Assembly: GCA_001650955.1 (NCBI GenBank)
Contig: LXYP01000002.1
Location: 1-64,000, forward strand
DNA length: 64,000 nucleotides
Source of the DNA: Sphingomonadales bacterium EhC05
GTDB lineage: Bacteria; Pseudomonadota; Alphaproteobacteria; Sphingomonadales; Sphingomonadaceae
Reading direction: 5' to 3'
Below, piece by piece: positions 41,796 to 52,906 of this stretch (position 1 is the stretch's first letter; each line of letters opens with the position of its first letter). A model generated the notes under the pieces. It saw only the letters and a program-made list of their open reading frames with translations, was not told where the DNA came from and did not search any database. The position numbers and the translations under genes were made by a program.

Positions 41796-44700
41796 ATGAT
41801 AAAAAATGTCATGTATCACGTTCGGCTGATACTATCGATAATGTTCTTGACCACAGTTAGTTTGGGAACATCACCCGAGGTCCTCAGTCAAACCAACAGT
41901 CCAGCCGAGACTGAGATTCTTGGTCTACAAGACCAGTCTATTGCGGCCTATGAAACCAAAGATTTTGATGAAGCATTTCGATTGTCGGATGAGATTTTAG
42001 AACGGACGGCGTCTCTCTTCGGTGACCAGTCACAAGAATATTTCATATTTCTGAACATGCGCTCCGAAATGTTGAAACCACTACAAAAATGGCAAGAAAT
42101 GGCTGACAATGGCGCGCAGTTAATTCCGCTTGCCCGCAAATATGTTGGGAGTGAAAGTCTGGATTTTCTGTCTGGGTTATCAGAATATGCATCGGTGTTA
42201 GAAATTGTCGGTAGACCGCAGGATGCAGAACCACTGCACGCTGAGATCTATCAAACTAGCACAAAATTGTTGGGTAAGAACCACACGGATGTTTTGCAGG
42301 CGCAATATAACTATGCTGAAATTCTATACTCCCTAGGCAAATTTGCAGAAGCAACAAAGCTGGCCGACCAAGCATTTGATGCCCGCCGTAACACATTAGG
42401 GGAACGCCACGAAGCCAGCATGCTAAGCATGAATCAGGTCGGACGCATTGCCTTAGGTTCCGGAGATTACGAACGCGCTGAGCAGCTATTCTCTGATCTC
42501 ATAAAAGTTAGAAAGAGCGTGTCAGGGGCAAGTCATCCCGAAACAGCGGCAGCCGCCAACAACTTGGCAATTGTGATGGATAATTCTGGCCGCTATTTTG
42601 AAGCAGAACCGCTTTATGGCCAAGCACTTTTGCTGGCTGAAAAGGCTTATGGTGACAAGCACCCTGCCTATTTAAAAGCGTTGAATAACTATGCCAACGT
42701 CCAGCACGCTCTGGGACGGTCAGTTGAGGCTGAAGCGCTTTATAAGAAAGGACTACGTCAAAGCGAGCAACTTCTCGGAAAAGAACACCCGGATACGATG
42801 TTCAAGATGAGCAATTTGGGCCTATTTTATTTGGAGCTCAATCGACTATCAGAAGCGGAACCCCTCGTCACCGAGGCACTTGAAAGCCGTAAGCGAATCC
42901 TGGGAGACTATCATCCGGATACATTGCAATCCTTAGGAATTTTTGCTGGTTTAATGGAAAAAATGGGACAAAATGAAAAAGCCGAAGCCGCATATTTGGC
43001 GGAGTTGAAAGGGAAGAAAACGGTTTTCGAGGATCAACACGTATCCGTTGTCTCCGCATCGAATAATCTAGGAATTTTTTATTTTAGAACAAATCAAGGT
43101 GCCAAAGGGGCTCCTCTATTGGCGGAAGCTCTTGAACTTAGTGTACGTTTGCAAGGTAAAGAGCATTTGGAGACGATAAGAATTGCCAATAGTATCGCTT
43201 ATGCGATGCTGAAAGAACGTGATTTGACGGAACAGTCGTTTGAGCCGGCTAATCTGGCTGTGACCGGCCTTCGCGCAAGACGTAAAGCACTTGGCAGCGA
43301 TCCTCGTGGAGAAGCACAACTGGCTCGCCAACGGTCATCAGAGCACGCTTTTTTTACTGATCTTGTGGACGCCGCATGGTTGGGTAAAGATAAAAATGGC
43401 GCACGACGCAATATGCTAACAGAAAGCGCATATGCTGCAGTTCAAGACATTTTATCTGGTTCGGCTAGCAAGGCACTAGCAAAGAGCGCAGCACGCAGCC
43501 TTGCACAGCAACAGGCTGAATTAGGTAACATTGTGCGTGAACGCGAAAACCTGAGTGATCAATGGGTGCAAACCGAGCAAGCAATCAACGCGCTACTTGC
43601 AAAAAGTGGTGATAATGTTGTCCAGGACCGTGAAAAGCTGCTGGCAAAAAAGACCAAGATGGAAAAGCGATTATCGGAGATAGACGGCACGCTCCGGAAA
43701 GATGCTCCTCAATATTTTACCTTGATAAACCCCAAGCCAATCAACATTTCTGAATCAAAGAAACTGTTTCGATCAGACGAAGCCGGGTTAATAGTAATTC
43801 CCACCGAATTCGGAACACATGTCATGGCGGTTTCCAAAGATGGCGTGAAATGGCATCGTAGTGATTGGACCAAGTCACAAATTGATGAGGCAGTGACAAG
43901 GCTGCTTTGGGATGTGGGCGCAAATATTGAAGTTCCGATAGCGCAATCTCTTGAATGGGAAGAGCAAGGTGAAGGGGCCTATCCATTCGATTTCATTACA
44001 GCACATTCTCTATATCTGGAGATAGTGGATCCCGTAATCTCGGCGCTCGACGGCAAGACGCATCTTTTTGTGATGAGTTCCGGTTTGTTAGCAAGCCTAC
44101 CTCTAGGGATTCTAGTGTCAGAGGTACCAGAGGGAGCAAATGGTGATCCAAAAGTGTTACGTTCCGCAAAATGGCTTGCCGATCAATTTGCCTTGATAAC
44201 AGCTCCCAATGTTCAGTCTATTCAGTTCTTGCGTGGTGCGAGCATGTCAAGAAGCTCCAAACGGCAATCGCCATTTCTGGGATTTGGAAACCCTGTTTTG
44301 TCGGATGCAGCGCAATTGAGAGGAAGCCGTGGCGCAAAGAGCGGCGACCAAAAAAGCTATCGCAACCTGTTCTCTCAGCAACAGAGCAGATCTGGCGCGA
44401 TGATAGCAGATGTCGGGCAACTGAAAAACATGGCAAGTCTGCCCGGAACAGCTAAGGAATTGACAGCAATGTGGGAGGCTTTTGGCCGACCGAAAAACAG
44501 CCTGTTTCTTGATACGAAGGCCACAGAGGCTGAAATTCGCAGCACAGATTTGTCAGCTGACATTATTGCCTTTGCGACACATGGACTAATGGCTGCGGAG
44601 ATAGGTAGTATTGGAGAGCCGGGCCTTGTTCTTACGCCTCCCGCCAATGCGACAACCGCGAATGATGGTTATTTGAGCATGTCAGAAGTCGCAGCATTGA

Positions 44701-45035
44701 AAATGGATACGGATTGGGTCATTTTGTCAGCATGCAATACAGCAGCGGGGGATGGATCAGAGACCGAATCAGGTTTGTCCGGACTGGCTCGGTCATTCTT
44801 CTTTGCAGGAGCGCGAAAGCTATTGGCATCGAACTGGCCAGTTCGCGATGACGTATCAGCATTGCTAACCGTAAACACCATCAAAATTGCGCGCGAAAAC
44901 CCACAGCTATCTCAGGCACAAGCCTTCCAACGCGCGATGCAAGAAATTCGTAACGATGAGAGCGCTGATAGGGATACTGACAGCTGGGCTCATCCCAATG
45001 CATGGGCACCGTTTATTCTGATCGGTGATAGATAG
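41796..45035 (+). CDS. Exported TPR-CHAT protein (caspase-like peptidase domain)
   Basis: 1079 residues. A signal sequence (RLILSIMFLTTVSLG) targets it to the periplasm. About ten 42-residue TPRs of the kinesin-light-chain type fill residues 40-480 (for example LGKEHPDTMFKMSNLGLFY). A coiled coil follows near 565-630, and a C-terminal CHAT domain spans about 760-1079. The His/Cys dyad of clan CD peptidases is present: His929 in FATHGLM and Cys980 in LSACNTAAGDGS. CHAT proteases act as caspase- or separase-like enzymes activated by a TPR-bound signal. Here export makes an envelope role more likely. Confidence 0.92.
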   Translation: MIKNVMYHVRLILSIMFLTTVSLGTSPEVLSQTNSPAETEILGLQDQSIAAYETKDFDEAFRLSDEILERTASLFGDQSQEYFIFLNMRSEMLKPLQKWQEMADNGAQLIPLARKYVGSESLDFLSGLSEYASVLEIVGRPQDAEPLHAEIYQTSTKLLGKNHTDVLQAQYNYAEILYSLGKFAEATKLADQAFDARRNTLGERHEASMLSMNQVGRIALGSGDYERAEQLFSDLIKVRKSVSGASHPETAAAANNLAIVMDNSGRYFEAEPLYGQALLLAEKAYGDKHPAYLKALNNYANVQHALGRSVEAEALYKKGLRQSEQLLGKEHPDTMFKMSNLGLFYLELNRLSEAEPLVTEALESRKRILGDYHPDTLQSLGIFAGLMEKMGQNEKAEAAYLAELKGKKTVFEDQHVSVVSASNNLGIFYFRTNQGAKGAPLLAEALELSVRLQGKEHLETIRIANSIAYAMLKERDLTEQSFEPANLAVTGLRARRKALGSDPRGEAQLARQRSSEHAFFTDLVDAAWLGKDKNGARRNMLTESAYAAVQDILSGSASKALAKSAARSLAQQQAELGNIVRERENLSDQWVQTEQAINALLAKSGDNVVQDREKLLAKKTKMEKRLSEIDGTLRKDAPQYFTLINPKPINISESKKLFRSDEAGLIVIPTEFGTHVMAVSKDGVKWHRSDWTKSQIDEAVTRLLWDVGANIEVPIAQSLEWEEQGEGAYPFDFITAHSLYLEIVDPVISALDGKTHLFVMSSGLLASLPLGILVSEVPEGANGDPKVLRSAKWLADQFALITAPNVQSIQFLRGASMSRSSKRQSPFLGFGNPVLSDAAQLRGSRGAKSGDQKSYRNLFSQQQSRSGAMIADVGQLKNMASLPGTAKELTAMWEAFGRPKNSLFLDTKATEAEIRSTDLSADIIAFATHGLMAAEIGSIGEPGLVLTPPANATTANDGYLSMSEVAALKMDTDWVILSACNTAAGDGSETESGLSGLARSFFFAGARKLLASNWPVRDDVSALLTVNTIKIARENPQLSQAQAFQRAMQEIRNDESADRDTDSWAHPNAWAPFILIGDR

Positions 45036-45270
45036 TTAGGATATTACCCAAGAGTTGCAATTGAGCTTTGTAAAACTGGATAGAATAAGCGTCCTCTTTT
45101 TTGAATATACGAGCCAGAACCAGACATTCCGTTATCGGCCCAAAAAGCGCCCTTCAAATCAAAACTACCGAATGTCCGCTTTCCACCCAGTTGTTGCCGT
45201 CAACAAGGACAAAGGTAGCGTCCGGTTCCGGGATAAGGCGGGCGACAAAACCCGGCGATTCCCGTCAGTA

Positions 45271-46014
45271 CTATTTGCTCTTGCCGGTAAAGGCTGCGAT
45301 CCGTTCTGCCATATCGGGACCATGGCCTTCGCTCTCCATCACCTCCCACTGCAGGCCTGCGTCGATCGGCCCGCCATCGGTCGCCTCCAAAAGCCGCTTG
45401 TTCGCGGCATGGGAGAAACCGGAATTTGCGATGATCTTTTTGGCCAGCGATTCAATCTCCGCATCGAATGTCTCTAGCGGCACGGAATATTCCGCCAAGC
45501 CGATCCGCACCGCTTCGTCTGCACCGACCATATCGGCGGTAAACATCAGCCGCTTGGCGGTGGCGATGCCGACCCGGCGCGGCAGACGCTGGCTCATGCC
45601 CCAGACCGGTGTGAGCGCCCATTTGGCATGGGTGTCGCCAAAGCGCGCACTGTCCGCCGCGATGATGAAGTCGGCCGCCAAGGCCACTTCCAATGCGCCC
45701 GTATAGCAATGGCCATGGACCGCGGCGATCACCGGCTGCGGCAGTTTTTCCAGCAGGCGCAAGGTTTCAGAATGCCAGCCGCGCGAAGGCACGTCCTCGC
45801 CTTCGGCGATATCGCTCAAGTCATGTCCGGCCGAGAAACATTTTCCTGCGCCGCGCACAACGACACAAGCGATCGCCTCATCCTTGCGTAATTCTGCGAC
45901 ATGCTCCCGCAACTCGCGAAACATCCCGACGGTCAAGGCGTTGAGCTTGTCCGGGCGATTGAGGGTGAGCAAGGTCCAACCCTCATGGTCTTCCCGTAAA
46001 ACAGATTTGGTCAT
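45271..46014 (-). CDS. Enoyl-CoA hydratase/isomerase family protein
   Basis: 247 residues, crotonase fold. LNRPDKLNALTVGMF and the oxyanion-hole segments VVRGAGKCFSAGHDLSDI and ALEVALAADFIIAA are present. The Glu positions of classic hydratases are partly replaced (GVWGMSQRLPRRVG segment), so hydratase, isomerase or lyase activity cannot be separated. The ATG at 46014 has AGGGAG upstream. It is 104 bases downstream of the acyl-CoA synthetase gene, with a repeat in between. Confidence 0.88.
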   Translation of the reverse strand: MTKSVLREDHEGWTLLTLNRPDKLNALTVGMFRELREHVAELRKDEAIACVVVRGAGKCFSAGHDLSDIAEGEDVPSRGWHSETLRLLEKLPQPVIAAVHGHCYTGALEVALAADFIIAADSARFGDTHAKWALTPVWGMSQRLPRRVGIATAKRLMFTADMVGADEAVRIGLAEYSVPLETFDAEIESLAKKIIANSGFSHAANKRLLEATDGGPIDAGLQWEVMESEGHGPDMAERIAAFTGKSK

Positions 46015-46037
46015 GGCTTCACTCCCTTTGTCGATCA

Positions 46038-46100
46038 CCGTTCATGCTGAGCCTGTCGAAGCATGCGGCAAACACCCTTCGACAGACTCAGAGCGAACGG
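46038..46100. repeat. REP-like inverted repeat
   Basis: Two 24-base arms, starting ccgttcatgctgagcctg and its reverse-complement relative ending agcgaacgg, differ at four positions and enclose a 15-base centre. The core ctgagcctgtcgaag is a common intergenic repeat of sphingomonads. It lies between the acyl-CoA synthetase and enoyl-CoA hydratase genes and would form a hairpin in their transcript. Confidence 0.8.
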
Positions 46101-46118
46101 CGATACGGTAATCCCTGG

Positions 46119-47705
<1,587 letters not shown>

Positions 47706-47853
47706 CTCGTCATCCTCTTCGGGCGATTCAGTGATCGTCGCTTTGTCTAGGATACATAGGGCGCGCGGCAAGCTATACAGCCTAACAGATTCACTAGCCC
47801 GCGGAGAAGAAATCCAGTGGTGCCAGCGGGCATCCCTGTTCTAGAGTTGTCCG

Positions 47854-48651
47854 ATGCGCAACTTAGCATTGCATCAGATTACGATGATGAAGGACGGCCC
47901 CGCCGGGCTCGTGCGTTTCGCCGCAAAAGCTGGCCTGTGCAGCATATGTCTGTTCACCCAGTCGCCGACCGCCGCCGATGGCTCGAACATGTTTCCGGTG
48001 GTGGAGGCAAAAGACAAAGCGGCCTTCCGGGCTTTGCTTGCCGATCATGATGTGACGGTCCTCAATGCCGAATATTTCCCGATCATGGCGGATGCGGATG
48101 TCAGCTCCTATCTGCCGGCCATTGGCTTGGCCGGTGAATTGGGCGCGAAACGGATTGTCACCCATGTGCAAGACAGCGATCCGATACGGGCTGAAGATCA
48201 ATTGGATAGCCTCTGCCGTCTCGCGGCCGATCATGGTCTTGACGTCGGACTCGAATTTACCGGCTTTGCGAAAGGCTGCAACAATATTGACAAGGCCGTC
48301 TCGCTGGTCGGCAAATTGCAGCAGCCAAATCTCAACATCGCGGTCGATGCGCTGCATCTTTTCCGCACCGGTGGAAGTTTGCAAAAGCTCGCCGCCGTCG
48401 ACCCCGCACTTATCGGCTATGCCCAAATATGTGACGGCCCTGATTTTCGGATCAGCGATGATTATGTCGAGGAAGCGATGAACCGCATGATCCCCGGGGC
48501 GGGGGTATTTCCGTTGCGCGAATTCTTGGCCCTGCTGAGCGCGGAGGTTGATCTCGACATTGAAGTCCCGCAATTTTCTGGTGGAGCGGCTTTTGATCCT
48601 GAGCAATGGGCGTTGTACGCCATTGCCGCCAGCCGCAGCCTGTTTGAATAA
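47854..48651 (+). CDS. Sugar phosphate isomerase/epimerase family protein (TIM barrel)
   Basis: 265 residues of the xylose-isomerase-like TIM barrel. Metal-ligand segments are visible: LNAEYFP, the Glu in GLEFTGF, Asp/His in AVDALHLFRTG and IDIEVPQF-like DLDIEVPQF near the end. Members act on sugars or polyols, but several work in catabolic pathways as hydrolases or isomerases. It is divergent from the acyl-CoA synthetase gene and is followed ten bases later by a SnoaL-like gene. Confidence 0.85.
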   Translation: MRNLALHQITMMKDGPAGLVRFAAKAGLCSICLFTQSPTAADGSNMFPVVEAKDKAAFRALLADHDVTVLNAEYFPIMADADVSSYLPAIGLAGELGAKRIVTHVQDSDPIRAEDQLDSLCRLAADHGLDVGLEFTGFAKGCNNIDKAVSLVGKLQQPNLNIAVDALHLFRTGGSLQKLAAVDPALIGYAQICDGPDFRISDDYVEEAMNRMIPGAGVFPLREFLALLSAEVDLDIEVPQFSGGAAFDPEQWALYAIAASRSLFE

Positions 48652-48661
48652 GGATGAAGAG

Positions 48662-49126
48662 ATGACTCACGACAATCTGGTTGATCGCACCAAAATCACC
48701 GATCATGTGCTAAACTATGCAACCGGAATTGATCGGCACCAATGGGATCTCTATCGCTCGATTTTCGCCGACGATATTACGATCGACTTTGCCAGCTGGT
48801 CGGGTGATCCCGCAAGCAAGATGAAGGCAGACGACTGGGTCGCCGGGGTACGCGCGACGCTGGAGCCGTTTGATGCGACCCAGCATGTGCTCACCAATTT
48901 CGCAATAGAGCTGGATGGCGATCAGGCCATCTGCACCTGCTATATGTCCGCCCATCATCATCTCGTGACCGGCGATCTCAGAGAAATGCAGAGCATCGGG
49001 GGCTATTATGTCCACCATCTGGAGCGTAGCGGAGACGGCTGGCTGATCCACCGCACCCAGCTGAATGTCACTTGGGAAATGGGCGACCGTGGCCTGTTTG
49101 AACAGGCCGCTCTAAGGGCGGGATAA
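48662..49126 (+). CDS. SnoaL-like / NTF2-fold protein
   Basis: 154 residues. The start KITDHVLNYATGIDRHQWDLYRS and DDITIDFASW belong to the SnoaL_4 group, which includes ring-hydroxylating dioxygenase small-subunit-like and isomerase or dehydratase proteins. His-rich SAHHHLV could bind a metal. The ATG at 48662 is chosen because a GATGAAGAG stretch precedes it and the frame upstream overlaps the isomerase gene. The third NTF2-like protein of the window, which fits cyclic terpenoid chemistry. Confidence 0.82.
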   Translation: MTHDNLVDRTKITDHVLNYATGIDRHQWDLYRSIFADDITIDFASWSGDPASKMKADDWVAGVRATLEPFDATQHVLTNFAIELDGDQAICTCYMSAHHHLVTGDLREMQSIGGYYVHHLERSGDGWLIHRTQLNVTWEMGDRGLFEQAALRAG

Positions 49127-49137
49127 ACCTCTCGCAC

Positions 49138-50022
49138 TCACATATGCTTGTTCAGAAATGTCACGCTGTCGTCGAGAATGGGACCCTTGCTGCGAAACGC
49201 CTTGGATAGCGCCATGACAACCTCTTCATGATCGAGTCCATCATAGTTGATCATCTCCACCGTTGCGTCGACTTCCTCTAGCTTCGCGGTCAGGCTGATC
49301 GCATTCCGGGGCCGGACGGTGCTATCCCCACTACTGGTGATCAGCAGCATCGGCGGGGCATCGGTGCTCGCAAAATTGACCGGCTGGGTGCGTTCGGGCT
49401 GGGGATAGCGGCTCATCGCATTGATCGATCGTTTCTTGTCGAACGGATAGAAATCATAAGGCCCACTGAGACCGACCACCGCCTTGATCGGCGCCATGTC
49501 GACCCCGGCTGCGATCAGCCAGCGCGGATCGAGCGCCAGCAGGACCGCCGTATGCGCTCCGGCGCTATGTCCGGAAAATGCCAGACGACTGCGATCTCCG
49601 CCATATTGCGCGATATTATCCTGAACCCAGCGCACCGCTTGCGCACCATCGTCGATGAAATCCGGAAAATGCACATCCGGAACCTTGCGATAATCCGGCA
49701 CCACGACAACGAAGCCCTGCTGGGCAAAAGCCCGGGCTGCAAACGCATAATCCCGCCGCGATCCCTTGACCCAGCCGCCACCGTGCCAGAAGATCAGCAC
49801 CGGCTTTTTGGAGGCGTTGGAGGCGGCATTGCTGCGCCAGATATCGAGCGTCAGGCCCTTGTCGCCAAATCCAACATTTTCTCCAACAAGCGCAACCTCC
49901 CGGCCACCGCCGATCACAGCGTCATATTTGCTGAGCAATGCCGGCGGCGAGGCGGTTGCCAGATAGCCGGCTATTGCGAGCAATATCAACAAGATCCCGA
50001 TCCACATATATCTGCTCATCAT
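49138..50022 (-). CDS. Membrane-anchored alpha/beta hydrolase (esterase/lipase, HSL-like)
   Basis: 294 residues. One N-terminal membrane helix (IGILLILLAIAGYLATA) is followed by an alpha/beta hydrolase of the BD-FAE/HSL type, with the oxyanion motif HGGGW at His80 and the nucleophile Ser153 in GHSAG. The catalytic Asp and His lie in SSGDSTV and GLDHEEV. It probably hydrolyses carboxyl esters in the periplasm. It follows the serine hydrolase gene by 19 bases on the same strand. Confidence 0.88.
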   Translation of the reverse strand: MMSRYMWIGILLILLAIAGYLATASPPALLSKYDAVIGGGREVALVGENVGFGDKGLTLDIWRSNAASNASKKPVLIFWHGGGWVKGSRRDYAFAARAFAQQGFVVVVPDYRKVPDVHFPDFIDDGAQAVRWVQDNIAQYGGDRSRLAFSGHSAGAHTAVLLALDPRWLIAAGVDMAPIKAVVGLSGPYDFYPFDKKRSINAMSRYPQPERTQPVNFASTDAPPMLLITSSGDSTVRPRNAISLTAKLEEVDATVEMINYDGLDHEEVVMALSKAFRSKGPILDDSVTFLNKHM

Positions 50023-50041
50023 TTCCTACTCGCGGGGCGAC

Positions 50042-51355
50042 TCATGGGGCGACTAACGGGCCATCCCGCAGGGCAGGCTGAGGCGGTGGGGCTGGCTCGG
50101 GCGATGGCAGAGCGGACAGGTCGAGCCAGTCTGAGCTGGGCGAGTCGCTTGCCGACGGGCCATAATAGCTGTCGAGCACCGCGAAGGGCATCCGGAAAGG
50201 CAGCCCCCAGCCGCTGTTCCACATCGCGACCATTCCGGTGCGGGCCGCAGGATCGAATATCATCGTTGCGCGATAGCCATCCACCGCGCCGCTATGCCCG
50301 ACCAGTAGCCGGCCAGCATAGGTAAAGCTGCGCCAGCCCAGGCCATAGGACGGAATCTGCAAAGCACGTGCCAGATCACCTCCATAGACCCGGCCGGTTC
50401 GCACCAGCGGCGCATGTGCCAGCGCCAGTTCCGGGCCCGAGAGAATATCGTGATTTGCGCCGACATGGGCGCGGAGCCAGCGCGCCAGATCGATGATATT
50501 GCTGCTGACGCCCGCCGCGGCAGGCAGCCGCCAATAGGATTCGGAGAGGGTCCGCACTTCGTCGCGACGATGCGGGCGCGCCCAGCTGTCCGCCCCGGTC
50601 AGCCCGGACATGCCAAATTGTGCACTCTCCATAGCCAGTGGCGCAAATAATCGATCCTCAACCGCATCTTCATATAGCGTGCCCGCTTCTTGCCCCAAAA
50701 TCTCGCTCACCGCGTCAAAAGCGATATTCTGATAGCTGTGACAGGTCGTCGGCACGCATTGCAAAGGCGCATTTGCCAATTGCGCGCGCAGCAGACCGGG
50801 ATTTTCTCCATCCTCCAGCTTGCGATCATAGGCATTTTTGGTGAGGCCGGTCTGGTGCGATAGCAGCTGCGCCAGCGTCACTTTGCCAAGACCGCCATCC
50901 GGCAGTCTCAACGAGCTTGGCCAGTCGCTGAGCAGGGCACCGAGATCAAGCCCCTCTGCTGCCGACAATTTTGCCGCGAGCGAACCGGCAACGCCCTTGG
51001 ATAGCGAGGCCCAGCGAAAAACCGTCTGCGGCGTCACCGGCTCGCCGCTGCGCTTGTCGGTCACGCCATAAGTGCGGATGAATCTGATGTCGCCATCTTC
51101 GACAATGGCGACCGCCAATCCGGCCATTTCGGGACGGGCGGCAATGGCGGCGAAGCGCTGGTCCAGGCTTGGATAATCGATTCGGCCCTGCCAATCGTCA
51201 GGCTGGACCGGCGGGCTATTTTGCGAGACAGATTCCACCGGCTCGCTTTGCGAGTTACCCGGCCTTTCCAGTGCAAAGGCGCGATATATATAGAAGCCAA
51301 CCAGCAGGAGTGCTGCAAGGCCAAATAGCAGCGCCAGAGATTTGCCCCTCTGCAA
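50042..51355 (-). CDS. Serine hydrolase of the beta-lactamase/AmpC-like family
   Basis: 437 residues. An N-terminal membrane helix (LALLFGLAALLLVGFYIY) anchors a class C beta-lactamase/D,D-peptidase fold. The nucleophile is Ser117 in SLSK (S-x-x-K) and the second motif is the YQN of CHSYQNIAFD; GHSGAVDGY corresponds to the third. These proteins are more often esterases than true beta-lactamases. Four bases downstream of the CoA-transferase subunit B gene, so possibly in one transcript with it and the next hydrolase. Confidence 0.88.
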   Translation of the reverse strand: MQRGKSLALLFGLAALLLVGFYIYRAFALERPGNSQSEPVESVSQNSPPVQPDDWQGRIDYPSLDQRFAAIAARPEMAGLAVAIVEDGDIRFIRTYGVTDKRSGEPVTPQTVFRWASLSKGVAGSLAAKLSAAEGLDLGALLSDWPSSLRLPDGGLGKVTLAQLLSHQTGLTKNAYDRKLEDGENPGLLRAQLANAPLQCVPTTCHSYQNIAFDAVSEILGQEAGTLYEDAVEDRLFAPLAMESAQFGMSGLTGADSWARPHRRDEVRTLSESYWRLPAAAGVSSNIIDLARWLRAHVGANHDILSGPELALAHAPLVRTGRVYGGDLARALQIPSYGLGWRSFTYAGRLLVGHSGAVDGYRATMIFDPAARTGMVAMWNSGWGLPFRMPFAVLDSYYGPSASDSPSSDWLDLSALPSPEPAPPPQPALRDGPLVAP

Positions 51356-51359
51356 CTTG

Positions 51360-52001
51360 CTACACAGCTACGTCATAATGGGCCGTGGTTTTTGCCGCGA
51401 CATCTTCTGCGCTCACTCCCGGCGCCAGTTCGATCAGCTCGAATGGACTGTCATGATCCGCACGATGGAAAACCGCCAGGTCGGTGATGATCATGTCGAC
51501 AACATTTGTGCCGGTTAGCGGCAAACTGCATCCGGGAATGAATTTCGGACTGCCATCTTTGGCGCAATGGTCCATGACCACGATGATTTTTTTCACGCCG
51601 GCAACCAGATCCATGGCGCCGCCCATGCCCTTGATCATTTTGCCGGGGATCATCCAATTGGCAATATCGCCCTTTTCAGAAATTTCCATGGCGCCCAATA
51701 CCGTAAGATCAATATGCCCACCGCGGATCATGGCGAAACTGTCTGCGCTGCCAAAATAGCTGGTCGAAGGCAGCTCGCTGATCGTCTGTTTCCCCGCGTT
51801 GATCAGATCGGGATCAATTTCGTCCTCATAGGGGAAAGGACCAATGCCCAACATGCCATTCTCGCTTTGCAGCGTGACCTCGACGCCCGCCGGAATATGG
51901 TTTGCCACCAATGTCGGAATACCAATGCCAAGATTGACATAATAGCCATCTTGCAGCTCTTGCGCTGCACGTGCAGCCATTTGATTGCGATCCCAGGGCA
52001 T
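51360..52001 (-). CDS. scoB: 3-oxoacid CoA-transferase subunit B
   Basis: 213 residues. The catalytic Glu47 lies in SENGMLG, with GIGIPTL before and [18 protein letters not shown] after, the standard SCOT-B sequence. It pairs with the A subunit encoded 107 bases upstream on the same strand. The complex moves CoA between succinyl-CoA and acetoacetate or a longer 3-oxoacid such as a ring-cleavage product. Confidence 0.94.
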   Translation of the reverse strand: MPWDRNQMAARAAQELQDGYYVNLGIGIPTLVANHIPAGVEVTLQSENGMLGIGPFPYEDEIDPDLINAGKQTISELPSTSYFGSADSFAMIRGGHIDLTVLGAMEISEKGDIANWMIPGKMIKGMGGAMDLVAGVKKIIVVMDHCAKDGSPKFIPGCSLPLTGTNVVDMIITDLAVFHRADHDSPFELIELAPGVSAEDVAAKTTAHYDVAV

Positions 52002-52108
52002 ATCTATCCTTCTTCTTTAGCGCTCGTGGCAATTGTCTCTGCGCAGGCGACGGTCAATGGAGGCGATGAGAAAGCAGCACTATTCCCGACAGCCGACATT
52101 TTTCAACC

Positions 52109-52816
52109 TCATGCTGTTTCCCGTTCGCGCGTCATTCGAAATTCGATCTTCTTGTCATAGGGCGCACCGCTGATCAGGCGTTTGACATAGATGCCGGGCA
52201 GGTGAATCGCATCCGGATCGAGGTCGCCAACTTCGACAATCTCTTCAACCTCGGCCACGCATATCTTGCCGGCGGTTGCCATCGGCGCGTTGAAATTGCG
52301 CGCCGTCTTTCGAAAAATCAGATTTCCCGCCTTGTCCGCTTTCCAGCCCTTGATCAGGCAAAGATCTGCAAAAATTCCGCGCTCGAGAATATAGTCGTCG
52401 CCGTCAAAATTCTTGACTTCCTTGCCTTCGGCCACCTGTGTACCCACACCGGTCTTGGTATAAAATCCCGGTATGCCAGCGCCGCCGGCGCGGCAACGTT
52501 CGGCCAATGTTCCTTGCGGACAAAATTCAACTTCAAGCTCGCCAGATAAAAACTGCCGTTCAAATTCCTTATTCTCGCCGACATAGGAGGAGATCATTTT
52601 TTTCACTTGCCGGGAGCCCAGTAATTTTCCCAGGCCTTCATTCTCAATTCCGGCGTTGTTGGAAGCGATCGTCAGATCCTTGACTCCAGCATCTCGCAGC
52701 GCATCAATCAGCCGTTCGGGGATTCCACAAAGACCAAAACCGCCCACACAAAGATGCATGCCATCAAATAGCAGCCCTTCCAAAGCGGTCTGGGCATCGG
52801 GATAGATTCTTTTCAT
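52109..52816 (-). CDS. scoA: 3-oxoacid CoA-transferase subunit A
   Basis: 235 residues, the CoA-binding subunit. [16 protein letters not shown], the [15 protein letters not shown] loop and [13 protein letters not shown] are classic SCOT-A segments. The A-then-B order on one strand is usual. It is divergent from a phytase-like esterase gene. Together with scoB it handles 3-oxoacid activation for degradation of ketone bodies or pathway products. Confidence 0.94.
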   Translation of the reverse strand: MKRIYPDAQTALEGLLFDGMHLCVGGFGLCGIPERLIDALRDAGVKDLTIASNNAGIENEGLGKLLGSRQVKKMISSYVGENKEFERQFLSGELEVEFCPQGTLAERCRAGGAGIPGFYTKTGVGTQVAEGKEVKNFDGDDYILERGIFADLCLIKGWKADKAGNLIFRKTARNFNAPMATAGKICVAEVEEIVEVGDLDPDAIHLPGIYVKRLISGAPYDKKIEFRMTRERETA

Positions 52817-52906
52817 GATCGGGCCTTCCTGACTGAGGCTTCCGCATCTAGCGCAAGCCAGACCAAATCGTCCAGAATAGAATATATTTGAAAGGACGAA
52901 TCGGTT

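Noticed and set aside
40402-45035. TPR-CHAT as a CRISPR-associated craspase
   Set aside because: No CRISPR array, cas gene or RNA-binding partner is in the window and the protein carries an export signal.
46038-46100. Inverted repeat read as a CRISPR-like unit or terminator
   Set aside because: Single copy with mismatched arms and no T-run; it fits the common intergenic repeat of sphingomonads.
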